A DNA stretch of 64,000 nucleotides from Bradyrhizobium sp. LHD-71 (GCF_031157255.1 NZ_JAVIFX010000021.1:81700-145699); one strand, 5' to 3'. Shown: positions 42,997-51,170, counted from the stretch's first letter. The notes: a model not told the origin generated them from the letters alone. Translations and numbers: made by a program.

Positions 42997-43616
42997 ATTG
43001 CCGCTCTCGGCCCAAATTCACGTTGCCAATGTTCATGAAATGTTCTCATATGCCGCGCAGTCTTTTCAAGACGATTTCTGGTTGTGGGACGACCAAGCGA
43101 GTAACGTCTTTTGCCTGACAAAGACTGTGGGACGTTGTGCTTGTTGACCATCGGAGAGCAACGACGGCCAAGAAAGCTTCGTTTCATGACCCATGTTTCG
43201 CGACGCAAGGCGCGCGAAGCCATCGAAGCTGCTACAAGAACAAGCAGTCAATGATGGCGCTCCTTGATCCGATCAAGGGCGAAGTTTGCGCCTTTCACTT
43301 CGAACTCGGCATTGGTGCGAACAAAGTCTGTAAGATCACCGAAACCGCCTCACTGTTCGAAACATCCTTGGCGCGTCCAACTGCGGCATGCGCCGAATGA
43401 ACACGTTCTACGGCGAATAGGACTTGGAGCGTTGTCTGGTGGAAGTCCGCTATAACAAGCGCGCCCGCCTCGGGTTGCCGATAGAGAACGGATGGCGATG
43501 AAGAGTATCGAGCGCAACGCCTGACGCACTTGCCGACAAGCCAAGATCAAGCCGCCCCGCCGATTTTTGCCCTGCTGGGCAAAACAACGCTAGAGTGCCT
43601 CCCGGCGGGGGGAAGT
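42997..43616. other. Gap with gene fragments only
   Basis: Protein-like fragments are present but not complete genes. On the minus strand near 43255-43350 the frame reads GFGDLTDFVRTNAEFEVKGA then LDRIKERHH. On the plus strand near 43421-43500 it reads RCLVEVRYNKRARLGLPIEN. They look like remnants of displaced genes at the edge of a foreign segment. Confidence 0.4.
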
Positions 43617-44000
43617 ATGTCTATCGAGTGGAAAGACACCATTTTTGGTGCGATGCCGATTGAGGCTGTAAAAAAGTGTCTCGACCTGGAAATCAAGCCG
43701 GGCGAGGTGATGTTTTACGCGCACGCCCAAAAGCACACGTTCGAAAAGGTGCCCGAGCGCCACGGCATTTGCTGGCAGCACATCAAGCGAGTCATAGCGT
43801 CGCCGACGCATGTCGGCCAACAAGATGGCTACCAAGCCGATAGCATTGATCTAGTTTGCGAGATTCCCGGCGGCCCAATCGTGCTTGTCGCGATTAGCCT
43901 TCGAATCAAAAAGGGCATCTACCCGATCAAGAGCGTGTATCCGCTCAAACCCAATTCGCTTTCTCGCCGCGTCAAGATTGGCACTACGAAGCCGACATGA
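43617..44000 (+). CDS. Unknown protein, possibly a BECR-fold (PBECR-like) nuclease
   Basis: The 127-residue protein starts MSIEWKDTIFGAMPIEAVKK after a GGGGGAAG site. It has an HGICWQHIKRVIASPTHVGQ helix-turn followed by strands DSIDLVCEIPGGPIVLVAIS and GIYPIKSVYPLK. The order helix with His, then P-x-x-V, then two strands ending in a Y/T-containing edge resembles phage-associated BECR/RelE-type nucleases. I cannot confirm the family. A strong terminator follows. Composition is lower in GC than the surroundings. Confidence 0.55.
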   Translation: MSIEWKDTIFGAMPIEAVKKCLDLEIKPGEVMFYAHAQKHTFEKVPERHGICWQHIKRVIASPTHVGQQDGYQADSIDLVCEIPGGPIVLVAISLRIKKGIYPIKSVYPLKPNSLSRRVKIGTTKPT

Positions 44001-44028
44001 AAAAACCCCGCCAAAAACGGGGTTTTTC
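44000..44028 (+). terminator. Rho-independent terminator
   Basis: AAAAAACCCCG CCAAAAA CGGGGTTTTT directly follows the stop codon. It is a near-perfect stem with T run and may act in both directions. Confidence 0.9.
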
Positions 44029-44339
44029 CTTAAAACGCTGTAGCCGGGCGCCGAACTCCGGATCTCTTCGCCTTACGGTTTACTCACCCCTTGCGAGGGC
44101 GTGTGAGAAGGCTTTCTCACCTCTGCAGCGTGCTAAGGTAACGCAAAGCTAATACAGCTGTTCCAGTTAAACAAGGGTGAACAATTCTGGAACGCGGCAT
44201 ATGGCATTTCGGGATTTTCGCCTCTTTCTTCAACCTCTTAACGGCAGTTCCAAAATCGGAACTAGCATGTTTTTGTTCCTACTGCTTCTGCGGCTCCGAG
44301 TTCATTCGCGCGAGGGCGTCTATAAGCTCTCTTTGTTTT
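44029..44339. other. AT-richer intergenic stretch
   Basis: No gene or known RNA is recognised. It includes a palindromic stretch around gtgagaaggctttctcac (44102-44119) and ends next to the HEPN-type gene's stop. Confidence 0.4.
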
Positions 44340-45371
44340 TCAAGCTGCTTGTTCATCTTCGGGAGAGATCTCAACGGTGACAAGCTTGGCGGGGGCCTCA
44401 ACCAGCATGTCACCCAACGTCGGTTCGTCCTGTTTCATAATCTTCAAATGATTCGCCATCAGGCCGATCGCGATCTTCGAACTGTTCAACAGCATGTCAG
44501 CGTCAATCTCCTCTAGGACGACGCGGACGTGCATTAGGGGATTGCGCTCATTGTCCTTAAGTTGCTGAAGATAGAACAACGCCTTCTCAGAAGCTTTAGG
44601 CTCATCCGACTTCTCGCGCAGGTCCTTGATAAGATCGCCCCAGGTTCTTGCCTCGTTATCTTTCTTTTTCAGGAGGAAGCAGTAGTACGGGCGCAGAACA
44701 GCCTCAACGGCGCGGCACGCATGATAGCCCGCCGCGCTCCACAGTCCGAACGCGAAGCAGCGACCTGCGTTTCTGTATTCCGAGAGCGCCTTCTCGCCTA
44801 TCGACGCGTGGAGTTCAGGCAAAAATGAGCGGTCGAATGCGTCAACTAGGTCACGCGTGCTGTATGCGCCGCGCTTCGGCACCCAGTAAGTTGACGCCGC
44901 CTGCATCTCGGCACGAAATACGGCTTCGAAGTTTTGATAAGCCGCCTCAACCTCCCAAGCGAGCCACGGCGCAATAATCAGCTTGGCTGCATCATCGGGA
45001 TATTTGAAGTTGCCCTTTCCATCCATGAAATGCGCAGCGTCGATACGATCAACCACGTTCTTCAGGCCGCGCGCCGCCTCTTTACATAGATCGACCTGTG
45101 CTTGCGGCGACGTTCCAAGCAATTGGTTCAATGCTGACTGCGCATTGACCATGGGAAGGTAGATTTTGCTCAGTGGATCGCCCTGCTTAATCGTCGTAAG
45201 GCCGCGCAACGCACCGCCGAGATCAAACACACGATATAAGTCCGCACGCTCCATAGGATGCACCCCAGTCCGATTGACCCGGAGGAATCCTACCACATCG
45301 ATCTCGGTACACGCCGCCCGTAGTCCCGAACTTCCGAACATATCATCACATTTATCAAGTATTAAGTGCAT
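44340..45371 (-). CDS. HEPN-domain-type protein of unknown function
   Basis: The 343-residue protein has an uncharacterised N-terminal half. A C-terminal helical domain contains YHACRAVEAVLRPYYCFLLK and the RxxxxH motif DNERNPLMHVR. Arg-Asn-x3-His is the catalytic signature of HEPN ribonucleases found in toxins and anti-phage systems. It lies 122 bases from the portal gene, at the break in the phage operon, and its composition is lower in GC. Defence or abortive infection is a reasonable hypothesis. A non-catalytic HEPN role is possible. Confidence 0.6.
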   Translation of the reverse strand: MHLILDKCDDMFGSSGLRAACTEIDVVGFLRVNRTGVHPMERADLYRVFDLGGALRGLTTIKQGDPLSKIYLPMVNAQSALNQLLGTSPQAQVDLCKEAARGLKNVVDRIDAAHFMDGKGNFKYPDDAAKLIIAPWLAWEVEAAYQNFEAVFRAEMQAASTYWVPKRGAYSTRDLVDAFDRSFLPELHASIGEKALSEYRNAGRCFAFGLWSAAGYHACRAVEAVLRPYYCFLLKKKDNEARTWGDLIKDLREKSDEPKASEKALFYLQQLKDNERNPLMHVRVVLEEIDADMLLNSSKIAIGLMANHLKIMKQDEPTLGDMLVEAPAKLVTVEISPEDEQAA

Positions 45372-45492
45372 GGCGAAACTACGTCCGGCAATTGCGACAC
45401 GTTGCTTGCTCCAGCATCGGAATCAGGTGAATGACTGCAGCGCTTCGAACTGCCCACCTGACTTCCTTCGAAGCGCCGCTTCCCCAACACGT

Positions 45493-47310
45493 TTACGAAG
45501 CTAATCGTGCCGAGGCGTATGCCTTCGCCACGTTCGACACCACCTTGCTCTCCGTCTCCGCCACTTCCGCCTGAGCACCGCGCAACTGAAGCGCCTGCAT
45601 CCCCTGCCCGGCCTCCGCCTTCCTCTGCGCCTGCGCGTCCATGTCCTTCAGGAAAGCCTGCTTGTCCTTCAGGTTCGGCATCGCGCGGACGATGGCGCGG
45701 AAGGGGATTTCGCCTGCGGTGTCGAACTTCTTCAGTTCGACCAGGCTCTGGAATTGCTCGATCTGCGGCGTCAGGCCGTCCGGCGCGTCGTCGATGATGA
45801 TGTCGCAATCGAGCGTGGCGAGCGGGCCTGTGACGCCAGCGAGCGTGGCCCGCGCCTCGTCCGGAAAGGCCCGCGCGCGCATGTTGATCTGCGCGATCGC
45901 GAAGGGATCGAGATTGAGGCCGAGCCACTTCACGTTGCGCTCGTCGTCGGTGACGCGCACCCAGGTCTCGGCGGTCCAGAACTGGCGCACGCGCGCCCAC
46001 AGGCTGCGAAACACGCGCCGGTCGAGATGGCGCAGATTGTCGAGCAGATCGCCGATCTGGATCATGCCGCCCTGCTGGCTCGCGAGGATGGCGCGGCCGG
46101 ACGCCGGGATCACGCCGCCGGTGCGGTCGCCCATCTCGGTGGCGTTCGGGCCTTTGACGTCGATGGCGGTCTTGGCCTCCTGCAGAAGCTGGAAGTGCGC
46201 GGTGGCGAGATCGTCGCGGGTGCGGAATTCGATCTGCCGGTTGGCGAGCGCGCCGGGCGCCACCTCCATGGTGCCGTCGGGTCGCACCGCCTCCTTGCGG
46301 AACGCCTGGATGTCGGCGACGGCGCCGGTCTCGTAGACCACCTGCGCGGTGTTCAGAAGGTGCAGCGACTTCGAGCGGCGCTTGTTCACCTCGTCCTGCA
46401 GCGACACCATCTCGCGCACGAGGCCATAGCGGTTGTTGTCGCGATCGACATAGGCCGATTGCAGGATCAGCTCGCAGTCGCTCTCGCCCTTGTCGGTCAG
46501 GTAAGGCGACGGGCCGCCTTTCAGGATGCCGCCCTTGGTGTATTCGGCGAAGAACCATTCGCCGCCGCGCCTGATCCAGATCTGGCAGATGCGCACGCGG
46601 CGGCGCTTGCCGTCCGCCCAGTGCGAGAATTTCGGCTTGTCGTCATAGGTGTCCGACGGCGCCGAGCTCAGGGTCGTGTCCAGGATCTCGCGCGCGTCGG
46701 GATACATCGAAAGCGCGTCGGCATAATCCATCCAGGTGACGATGCCGAGATAGCCGGCGTCGGAGAAATCCGCCTCCGACGAATGCGGATCGAAGAACAG
46801 CCGGTCCCAGGCGATCCGCTGCACGCGGATCTGCAGCTCCTGTGACGTCAGCGCCGATGAGCCCATCGGGTCCAAAGGCGGTGCGAACCGCGCCGGCTCG
46901 ACATGGATGCGGATGCCGCCGACACCCTCCACCAGCATGTTGCGCCACACGGCGGAGCGCCTCGCCTCATAGTCCTCGCTCTCTGCCACATAGCGCAGCG
47001 CCTCGGTCGCGGCGTCCGCATCGGCCTCGTGGCGCGGCGTGCGCGGAAAGGCCTTCGGCTTCACCCGCTGCTGCTTTTCCAGGCCGACGAGATAGTCGAT
47101 CTTGGTCTTGATGCGGTTGTCGATCACCGGGGGCTGGCCGCGCCGCGCATATTCGGCGAGCTCCTCGGACGTGAGCTGCCGGCCGTCGACATAGTCGCGG
47201 TCGCGCTCGGCCTCCTTGCGCGCGGAAAGGCTCGCGTCCTCCGCCTCCTCGAACATGCGGCAGAGATCGCCGACATCGAGAAGGCCCGGGCTGGTCTGTG
47301 TCATGGGCAT
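45493..47310 (-). CDS. Phage portal protein (P22 gp1-like)
   Basis: The protein of about 605 residues starts MPMTQTSPGLLDVGDLCRMF. It contains the portal blocks VGLEKQQRVKPKAFPRTPRH, GVGGIRIHVEPARFAP, RIAWDRLFFDPHSSEADFSD with AGYLG, and a long C-terminal helical stem and crown. It forms the dodecameric gate for DNA packaging. Three nearby in-frame starts (GTG/ATG/ATG at 47313, 47310, 47304) cannot be separated by ribosome-site strength. In a normal module the scaffold gene would follow immediately; here the next phage gene is 28.5 kb downstream. Confidence 0.9.
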   Translation of the reverse strand: MPMTQTSPGLLDVGDLCRMFEEAEDASLSARKEAERDRDYVDGRQLTSEELAEYARRGQPPVIDNRIKTKIDYLVGLEKQQRVKPKAFPRTPRHEADADAATEALRYVAESEDYEARRSAVWRNMLVEGVGGIRIHVEPARFAPPLDPMGSSALTSQELQIRVQRIAWDRLFFDPHSSEADFSDAGYLGIVTWMDYADALSMYPDAREILDTTLSSAPSDTYDDKPKFSHWADGKRRRVRICQIWIRRGGEWFFAEYTKGGILKGGPSPYLTDKGESDCELILQSAYVDRDNNRYGLVREMVSLQDEVNKRRSKSLHLLNTAQVVYETGAVADIQAFRKEAVRPDGTMEVAPGALANRQIEFRTRDDLATAHFQLLQEAKTAIDVKGPNATEMGDRTGGVIPASGRAILASQQGGMIQIGDLLDNLRHLDRRVFRSLWARVRQFWTAETWVRVTDDERNVKWLGLNLDPFAIAQINMRARAFPDEARATLAGVTGPLATLDCDIIIDDAPDGLTPQIEQFQSLVELKKFDTAGEIPFRAIVRAMPNLKDKQAFLKDMDAQAQRKAEAGQGMQALQLRGAQAEVAETESKVVSNVAKAYASARLAS

Positions 47311-47450
47311 CACTTTTCAAGGATTGAAGAAAACGAGGAGTGAGGGAGCGCGACCCAGACGAAGGCCTGCGGGCTCCCTCACTCCAGCCTCTCCGCCGAC
47401 GAAGCGGAGAGGCGATGCGCGCGCCGCGTTGACGGGCGCGCGCTATTTCC

Positions 47451-47593
47451 GTCATTGCGAGCGAAGCGAAGCAATCCAGCCGCGCGAAGCGCGCAAAAAA
47501 AACGCGGCACCCGCATCTGGTTCAGACTGGATTGCCGCGCCGCAGGCAAGCGAAGCGACGCCGTTCTTCAAACGGCTATGGCTCGCAATGACG
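47451..47593. repeat. REP-like palindrome between terminase and portal genes
   Basis: gtcattgcgagcgaagcgaa at 47451 pairs with ggctcgcaatgac near 47580-47593. Inner arms are gcaatccag / ctggattgc. It is the same host repeat family as at 15971 and 51171. It fills most of the 365-base gap between two phage genes. Confidence 0.85.
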
Positions 47594-47675
47594 AGTTACA
47601 CGACCTTCCAGTCGCGGAGAGTCAGCCCCGGATATCGCTTCGCTCATCCGGGCTACGTCGCCGCGCAATGACGAG

Positions 47676-49250
47676 TCACACAACTTTCCAATTGACCTCG
47701 TCGCTGCGCGCTGAATTCCAGCGGTCGCGCGGCGGCTTCTCGGTTGGCTTCGGCCTCGACGGCACGAACATGCGGTCCAGCAACTGGCCGATCAGGCCGA
47801 TGGCGTCGACCTGGTCATCATGGCGGCCGGCGGGAAAGCTTGCCAGCTCGCTGCGGAAGTCGGCGAGCCAGGGCGCGGCGGCCGGCACGTAAAGCCCTTC
47901 CAGCGCCATCCGCCCGCGCATCGATTGCGCGCGCACCGCCTTGTCGCCGCGCGCGGCAAACCGCTCGCGCGCGACGTAGATCTTGCGGTCGCGCATGCGC
48001 CGTTCGAGGAACGGGCCGACGCCGGACTTGATCTGCCCCTGCTCTTCCGCCCAGCCGATCGGCTTCCACTCGGCGACGAGATCGCAGAACGCCTCCACCC
48101 ATTCGTCGGACGCGGCGCGCTTGCGCCAGAGATCGAGCAGATACAGCCGCCCGTCGGCGTCGAGACCGGCCACCGCATGCACGGTGTAGTCGCCGCCGTC
48201 CGCCGTCACCGCGTAGTCGGAGCCGCCATAAATGCGCAGGGTGTGTTTCGCCGGCAGCTTCTCGACCGGACGCAGCCATTGGGATTTGAAGTAGTCGCCC
48301 TCCTCCGGCGCCGGCCGCTGCTGATACAGCGCGGCCCAGGTGCGGGCGTTGCGCTTGAACGGGGCGAAATGTTTCTCGCCGAACCATTCAGGCCAGATGC
48401 GCTCGCCGACCTTGCGGCCGAGAACATCGTCGGCGCGCTCGGCTTCGGCCGGAATGCAGACGACGTACCAGCGGTTGCCGTCGCGGCAATCGATGAAGCC
48501 GCTCTCGCCGCCATAACCCTCGGGCAGGATGCGGCCGGCGATATCGTCCTCGTGCCAGCGGGTGGTGATGCCGATCTCGAAGGCGTGCGGCTTCTTGCGG
48601 GTGAGCAGGTCGTCGAAATAGGCGTCCCAGGTCTTCTGGCGGATCAAATCCGAATCCGCCTGCTCGCGGCCCTTGATCAGGTCGTCCCAGATCACGCCGT
48701 CGGCGCGGTTGCCGGTGATGCCGGTGAGCAGGCCCGCGCCCATATATTCGGAGCCGTTCGACAGCGCCCATTCGTCGGCTGCGGCGCTCTCGGAGGAAAG
48801 CTGCGTGTCGAACACGCGCTGAAACACCTTCTGCCGCGTGATCGCGCGCGCCTTGCGGCCCCAGCGGCGCGGCAGGTCGCTGCCATAGTTGGCGACGATC
48901 ACCTGCGTCTTCGCGAAGCGGCCCATGACGTGCACGGGAAAGACGATCGACGTGTAGGTGCTCTTTGCCGAGCCCGGCGGCATCAGGCCCATCAGCCGCT
49001 TGATCTCGCCGTCCTGAACGCGCTGCAGGCAATTCAGCCACAGCAACTGGTGCTTGCCGAATGCGGCCTCGACCGAGCGAAACTCCTCGCAGGCCTCGTC
49101 GTCAGGACGAACCGGCGCTCCCGGGATCTCGATCGCGCTGGCGAAGGTCAACAGATTCCGCTTCGCCCGTTCCCTGCCCTCGATCTCCTTCAGCAGGCTG
49201 CGCAAGGATTGCCGCCACGCGGGCGATGAGTTCGGCGGTGCTGAGTTCAC
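47676..49250 (-). CDS. Terminase large subunit
   Basis: The 524-residue protein has the ATPase Walker A-like MPPGSAKST (about residues 90-98), Walker B VIWDD (186-190), and TTRWHEDDIAG. The C-terminal RNase H-like nuclease begins IYGGSDYAV and ends HDDQVDAIG. It cuts and translocates DNA into the capsid. All motifs are intact. Its N-terminus overlaps the small-subunit gene by about 149 bases, so the true start may be slightly further in. Confidence 0.92.
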   Translation of the reverse strand: MNSAPPNSSPAWRQSLRSLLKEIEGRERAKRNLLTFASAIEIPGAPVRPDDEACEEFRSVEAAFGKHQLLWLNCLQRVQDGEIKRLMGLMPPGSAKSTYTSIVFPVHVMGRFAKTQVIVANYGSDLPRRWGRKARAITRQKVFQRVFDTQLSSESAAADEWALSNGSEYMGAGLLTGITGNRADGVIWDDLIKGREQADSDLIRQKTWDAYFDDLLTRKKPHAFEIGITTRWHEDDIAGRILPEGYGGESGFIDCRDGNRWYVVCIPAEAERADDVLGRKVGERIWPEWFGEKHFAPFKRNARTWAALYQQRPAPEEGDYFKSQWLRPVEKLPAKHTLRIYGGSDYAVTADGGDYTVHAVAGLDADGRLYLLDLWRKRAASDEWVEAFCDLVAEWKPIGWAEEQGQIKSGVGPFLERRMRDRKIYVARERFAARGDKAVRAQSMRGRMALEGLYVPAAAPWLADFRSELASFPAGRHDDQVDAIGLIGQLLDRMFVPSRPKPTEKPPRDRWNSARSDEVNWKVV

Positions 49251-49449
49251 TTAAGGCTCGCTGGTCGTTGCCCGCAGCCTCCGCCGGCTGCGTCGGCTTG
49301 CCCCAGCCGCGCTCGAGGATGGCGTTGGCGGCGGAAACGCGCACGGCCGGCGTCGCATCGTCCGCCTGCATGACGGCTTCAAGCGTATCGAGGGCCGCGC
49401 GCGTGAGGGAACGCGCGAGCGAGCGGAGATCGTCCGGAGTTTCTGTCAT
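49102..49449 (-). CDS. Terminase small subunit-like protein
   Basis: The 115-residue protein (MTETPDDLRSLARSLTRAAL...) has the helical block LEAVMQADDATPAVRVSAAN followed by AILERGWGKPTQ, typical of small phage proteins upstream of TerL. The last 25 residues (QGTGEAESVDLRQRDRDPGS) look like frame-shadow sequence over the TerL start, so the natural end may once have been earlier. It would recognise the packaging site. The conserved leader element begins about 100 bases upstream. Confidence 0.7.
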   Translation of the reverse strand: MTETPDDLRSLARSLTRAALDTLEAVMQADDATPAVRVSAANAILERGWGKPTQPAEAAGNDQRALSELSTAELIARVAAILAQPAEGDRGQGTGEAESVDLRQRDRDPGSAGSS

Positions 49450-49551
49450 CGTTGATGTGCCGGCGTTCCGTGCTCGCGCGAAGGCAAGACGCCCGCCGTC
49501 ATTTGCGAAAGCGCCGTTCCTCGAACGGCCGGCAATGACGGCAAGGCGCGG

Positions 49552-49676
49552 AAAAAACAAAACCCGCGAAGCCCGAGCGGCTCGCGGGCGGATAGTTCGG
49601 ATGCTGGTGTCTAACAACGCATCTGCTGGACCAGCAAAAGGAAAAATCAGACCTGTGCACTTCCTGTGAATATCAT
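49552..49676 (-). promoter_or_regulatory. Leader element upstream of the terminase/portal operon (copy 2)
   Basis: This copy matches 17056-17182 across its length. It has the palindrome TGCTGGTCCAGCA at 49624-49636, then TTAGACACCAGCATCCGAAC. A clear hairpin follows (CCCGCGAGCC...GGGCTTCGCGGG) with TTTTGTTTTTT. The spacing to the first gene is about 100 nt, similar to copy 1. Both phage half-operons would thus share the same leader control. Confidence 0.6.
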
Positions 49677-49724
49677 CGCCGTCATTGCGGCCCGGCTTCG
49701 CAATGAAGCCGCGGATTTCTGCGC

Positions 49725-49912
49725 CACCCTCCCCTTGAGGGGGAGGGTCGACCGCGAAGCGGTCGGGGTGGGGTGCTGTGCCGCAAAGACGATCGTAGGC
49801 GTCGGTTGGTCGGGTTCAGATGAAGCGAACACAAGCTCATACTGCGCGGAGAGGCTGTCACCCCACCCCGCTTGCTTCGCAAGCCACCCTCCCCCTCAAG
49901 GGGAGGGTGGCG
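49725..49912. repeat. Inverted pair of gggagggt intergenic repeats
   Basis: ccaccctccccttgaggggg ... ggtcggggtggggtg (49725-49775) is mirrored by ccccaccccgcttgcttcgc ... aaggggagggtgg (49860-49911). This is a common chromosomal intergenic repeat in this lineage. It marks the right edge of the phage block. The rest of 49450-50131 has no convincing gene. Confidence 0.75.
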
Positions 49913-50131
49913 CCTTACCATGCTCACTTCCGAACGCATCCTATTTCGCAGTCGATCGGTCTCTTAAGGAACGTCGGTGGCCGTGCGGCATTAGCGAAAG
50001 GTTGGAGAGCTGCGCGACGGCGCGCATCGGGGCCGAACTCGTCTACGCCGATTCTCGTCGTGATTTTCTGGCGGCGGCGCCGCGACCGTTGCGCAAACGA
50101 AGGCCTCAAGGCTTCAGTGTCAGGGTTGTCA

Positions 50132-50332
50132 ATGTCCCCGTCCCCGCTCGATGAACTTTCGCCACTTGATGAGCTGGACAATCTGCTCCACGCGCTTGGT
50201 CTCGAGCTTGGCGCGACAAGCGGCGAGATGGAACGCGTGGTCGCGCAACTCGACGAGGTGAAGCGCATCCTCGCCGATGAGCGCGGCACGCCGGAAGAAC
50301 GTCTCGAATGGTTGCGCCAATTTCTCGCGTGA
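50132..50332 (+). CDS. Small acidic helical protein
   Basis: The 66-residue protein starts MSPSPLDELSPLDELDNLLH and continues GEMERVVAQLDEVKRILADE, a likely helical hairpin or coiled coil. No strong ribosome site is visible, and no family is recognised. The composition is clearly protein-like. Confidence 0.5.
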   Translation: MSPSPLDELSPLDELDNLLHALGLELGATSGEMERVVAQLDEVKRILADERGTPEERLEWLRQFLA

Positions 50333-50454
50333 ATCACGGAACGACCAAACGCGACCAGGCATAAACCCAAGGCACTCCGGTGCTGGGTCCCGGTCGTAAG
50401 TCCGTCCCCAACGCACGAAGGCCGGGGCTCGTCTCGCTAAACCCCATAGACTTC

Positions 50455-50483
50455 AGCCCCGGTTCTGCCGGGGCTGCCTTTTT
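50455..50483 (+). terminator. Rho-independent terminator
   Basis: AGCCCCGG TTCTG CCGGGGCT is followed by GCCTTTTT, ending rightward transcription just before the convergent secreted-protein gene. Confidence 0.85.
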
Positions 50484-50778
50484 ATTTCTTGGTCTGATCA
50501 GGCGGGCAGTTCGGCCGCGCCTCCATCGGCTCGCCGTTGTTCTGCACGGTCGGCGCCGCCGAGTTTGCATGGCCGCTGGCGGAGGGAAGGATCGCGCTCT
50601 TGCCGATCTCCATCGATTTAGCCGTGCTCCCGCTCGTCTGATCCTGTTTGGGCGGGGCCTCCGCACGCGCACTCGGCGTGCAGTTCGTGTCCGGCTTGGC
50701 GGGCGCGGTGGTCTGCGCACTTGCCGGCGCAACGAGAAACAGCATCGCGAACGTCGCAGCAATGAAGCGGGCGTGCAT
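50482..50778 (-). CDS. Small secreted protein
   Basis: The 98-residue protein has a signal peptide (MHARFIAATFAMLFLVAPAS, cleavage after ASA). The short polar mature region has two Cys (DTNCTPSAR and RPNCPPDQ) and is otherwise Ser/Ala/Pro-rich. It has a perfect GGAAC-N17-CGTT promoter upstream on the same strand. Periplasmic, function unknown. Confidence 0.7.
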   Translation of the reverse strand: MHARFIAATFAMLFLVAPASAQTTAPAKPDTNCTPSARAEAPPKQDQTSGSTAKSMEIGKSAILPSASGHANSAAPTVQNNGEPMEARPNCPPDQTKK

Positions 50779-50814
50779 GATGGGACTCCTCCGGCGAAAA
50801 TACCAACCTTTTTA

Positions 50815-50840
50815 AACGCCTGCTCGTCCCGGATCGTTCC
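50815..50840 (-). promoter_or_regulatory. Sigma-EcfG-type promoter, GGAAC-N17-CGTT
   Basis: On the minus strand GGAAC (50840-50836) and CGTT (50818-50815) are 17 bases apart, a perfect consensus match, 37 bases before the secreted-protein start. Confidence 0.75.
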
Positions 50841-50981
50841 TGTGACGAAGTCGCGCATCCTCCTGTTGACCAGCAGACAGAAGACCGCTTTCGCAAAACC
50901 ACCGCGACCATCCTGGCGCAGGCCCGGCAAGGTGGGCGCTGAAACGCCTTCACGCGCGACAGCCCGTTGCCGTGCCGACGC

Positions 50982-51007
50982 GGAACATTCCGATCCGCAC
51001 GGGCGTT
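50982..51007 (+). promoter_or_regulatory. Sigma-EcfG-type promoter, GGAAC-N17-CGTT, near-leaderless
   Basis: GGAAC at 50982-50986 and CGTT at 51004-51007 are 17 bases apart. The ATG at 51016 follows after eight bases. Confidence 0.75.
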
Positions 51008-51015
51008 TTAACGAC

Positions 51016-51126
51016 ATGCCCGTGACCATTACGATATGGCTTGTCCTCGTCTGGTTCTGTGTCGGCTTTTTCGCCGGCCTCGGCTGGCATCTCGCCGGCT
51101 GGATGATCGGACGGATGAAGGTCTAG
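51016..51126 (+). CDS. 36-residue membrane peptide
   Basis: The peptide MPVTITIWLVLVWFCVGFFA continues GLGWHLAGWMIGRMKV and is almost entirely one membrane helix. A perfect stress-type promoter lies immediately upstream, with no room for a ribosome site in the transcript. This points to leaderless translation. Function unknown. Confidence 0.65.
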   Translation: MPVTITIWLVLVWFCVGFFAGLGWHLAGWMIGRMKV

Positions 51127-51170
51127 CTGCGCCGGAGTCTCCGAGTCCGCTGAAACGGATTCGCACGCTC

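Noticed and set aside
44035..44160. Possible tRNA or structured RNA after the terminator
   Set aside because: No T-arm, anticodon loop or acceptor pairing could be drawn.
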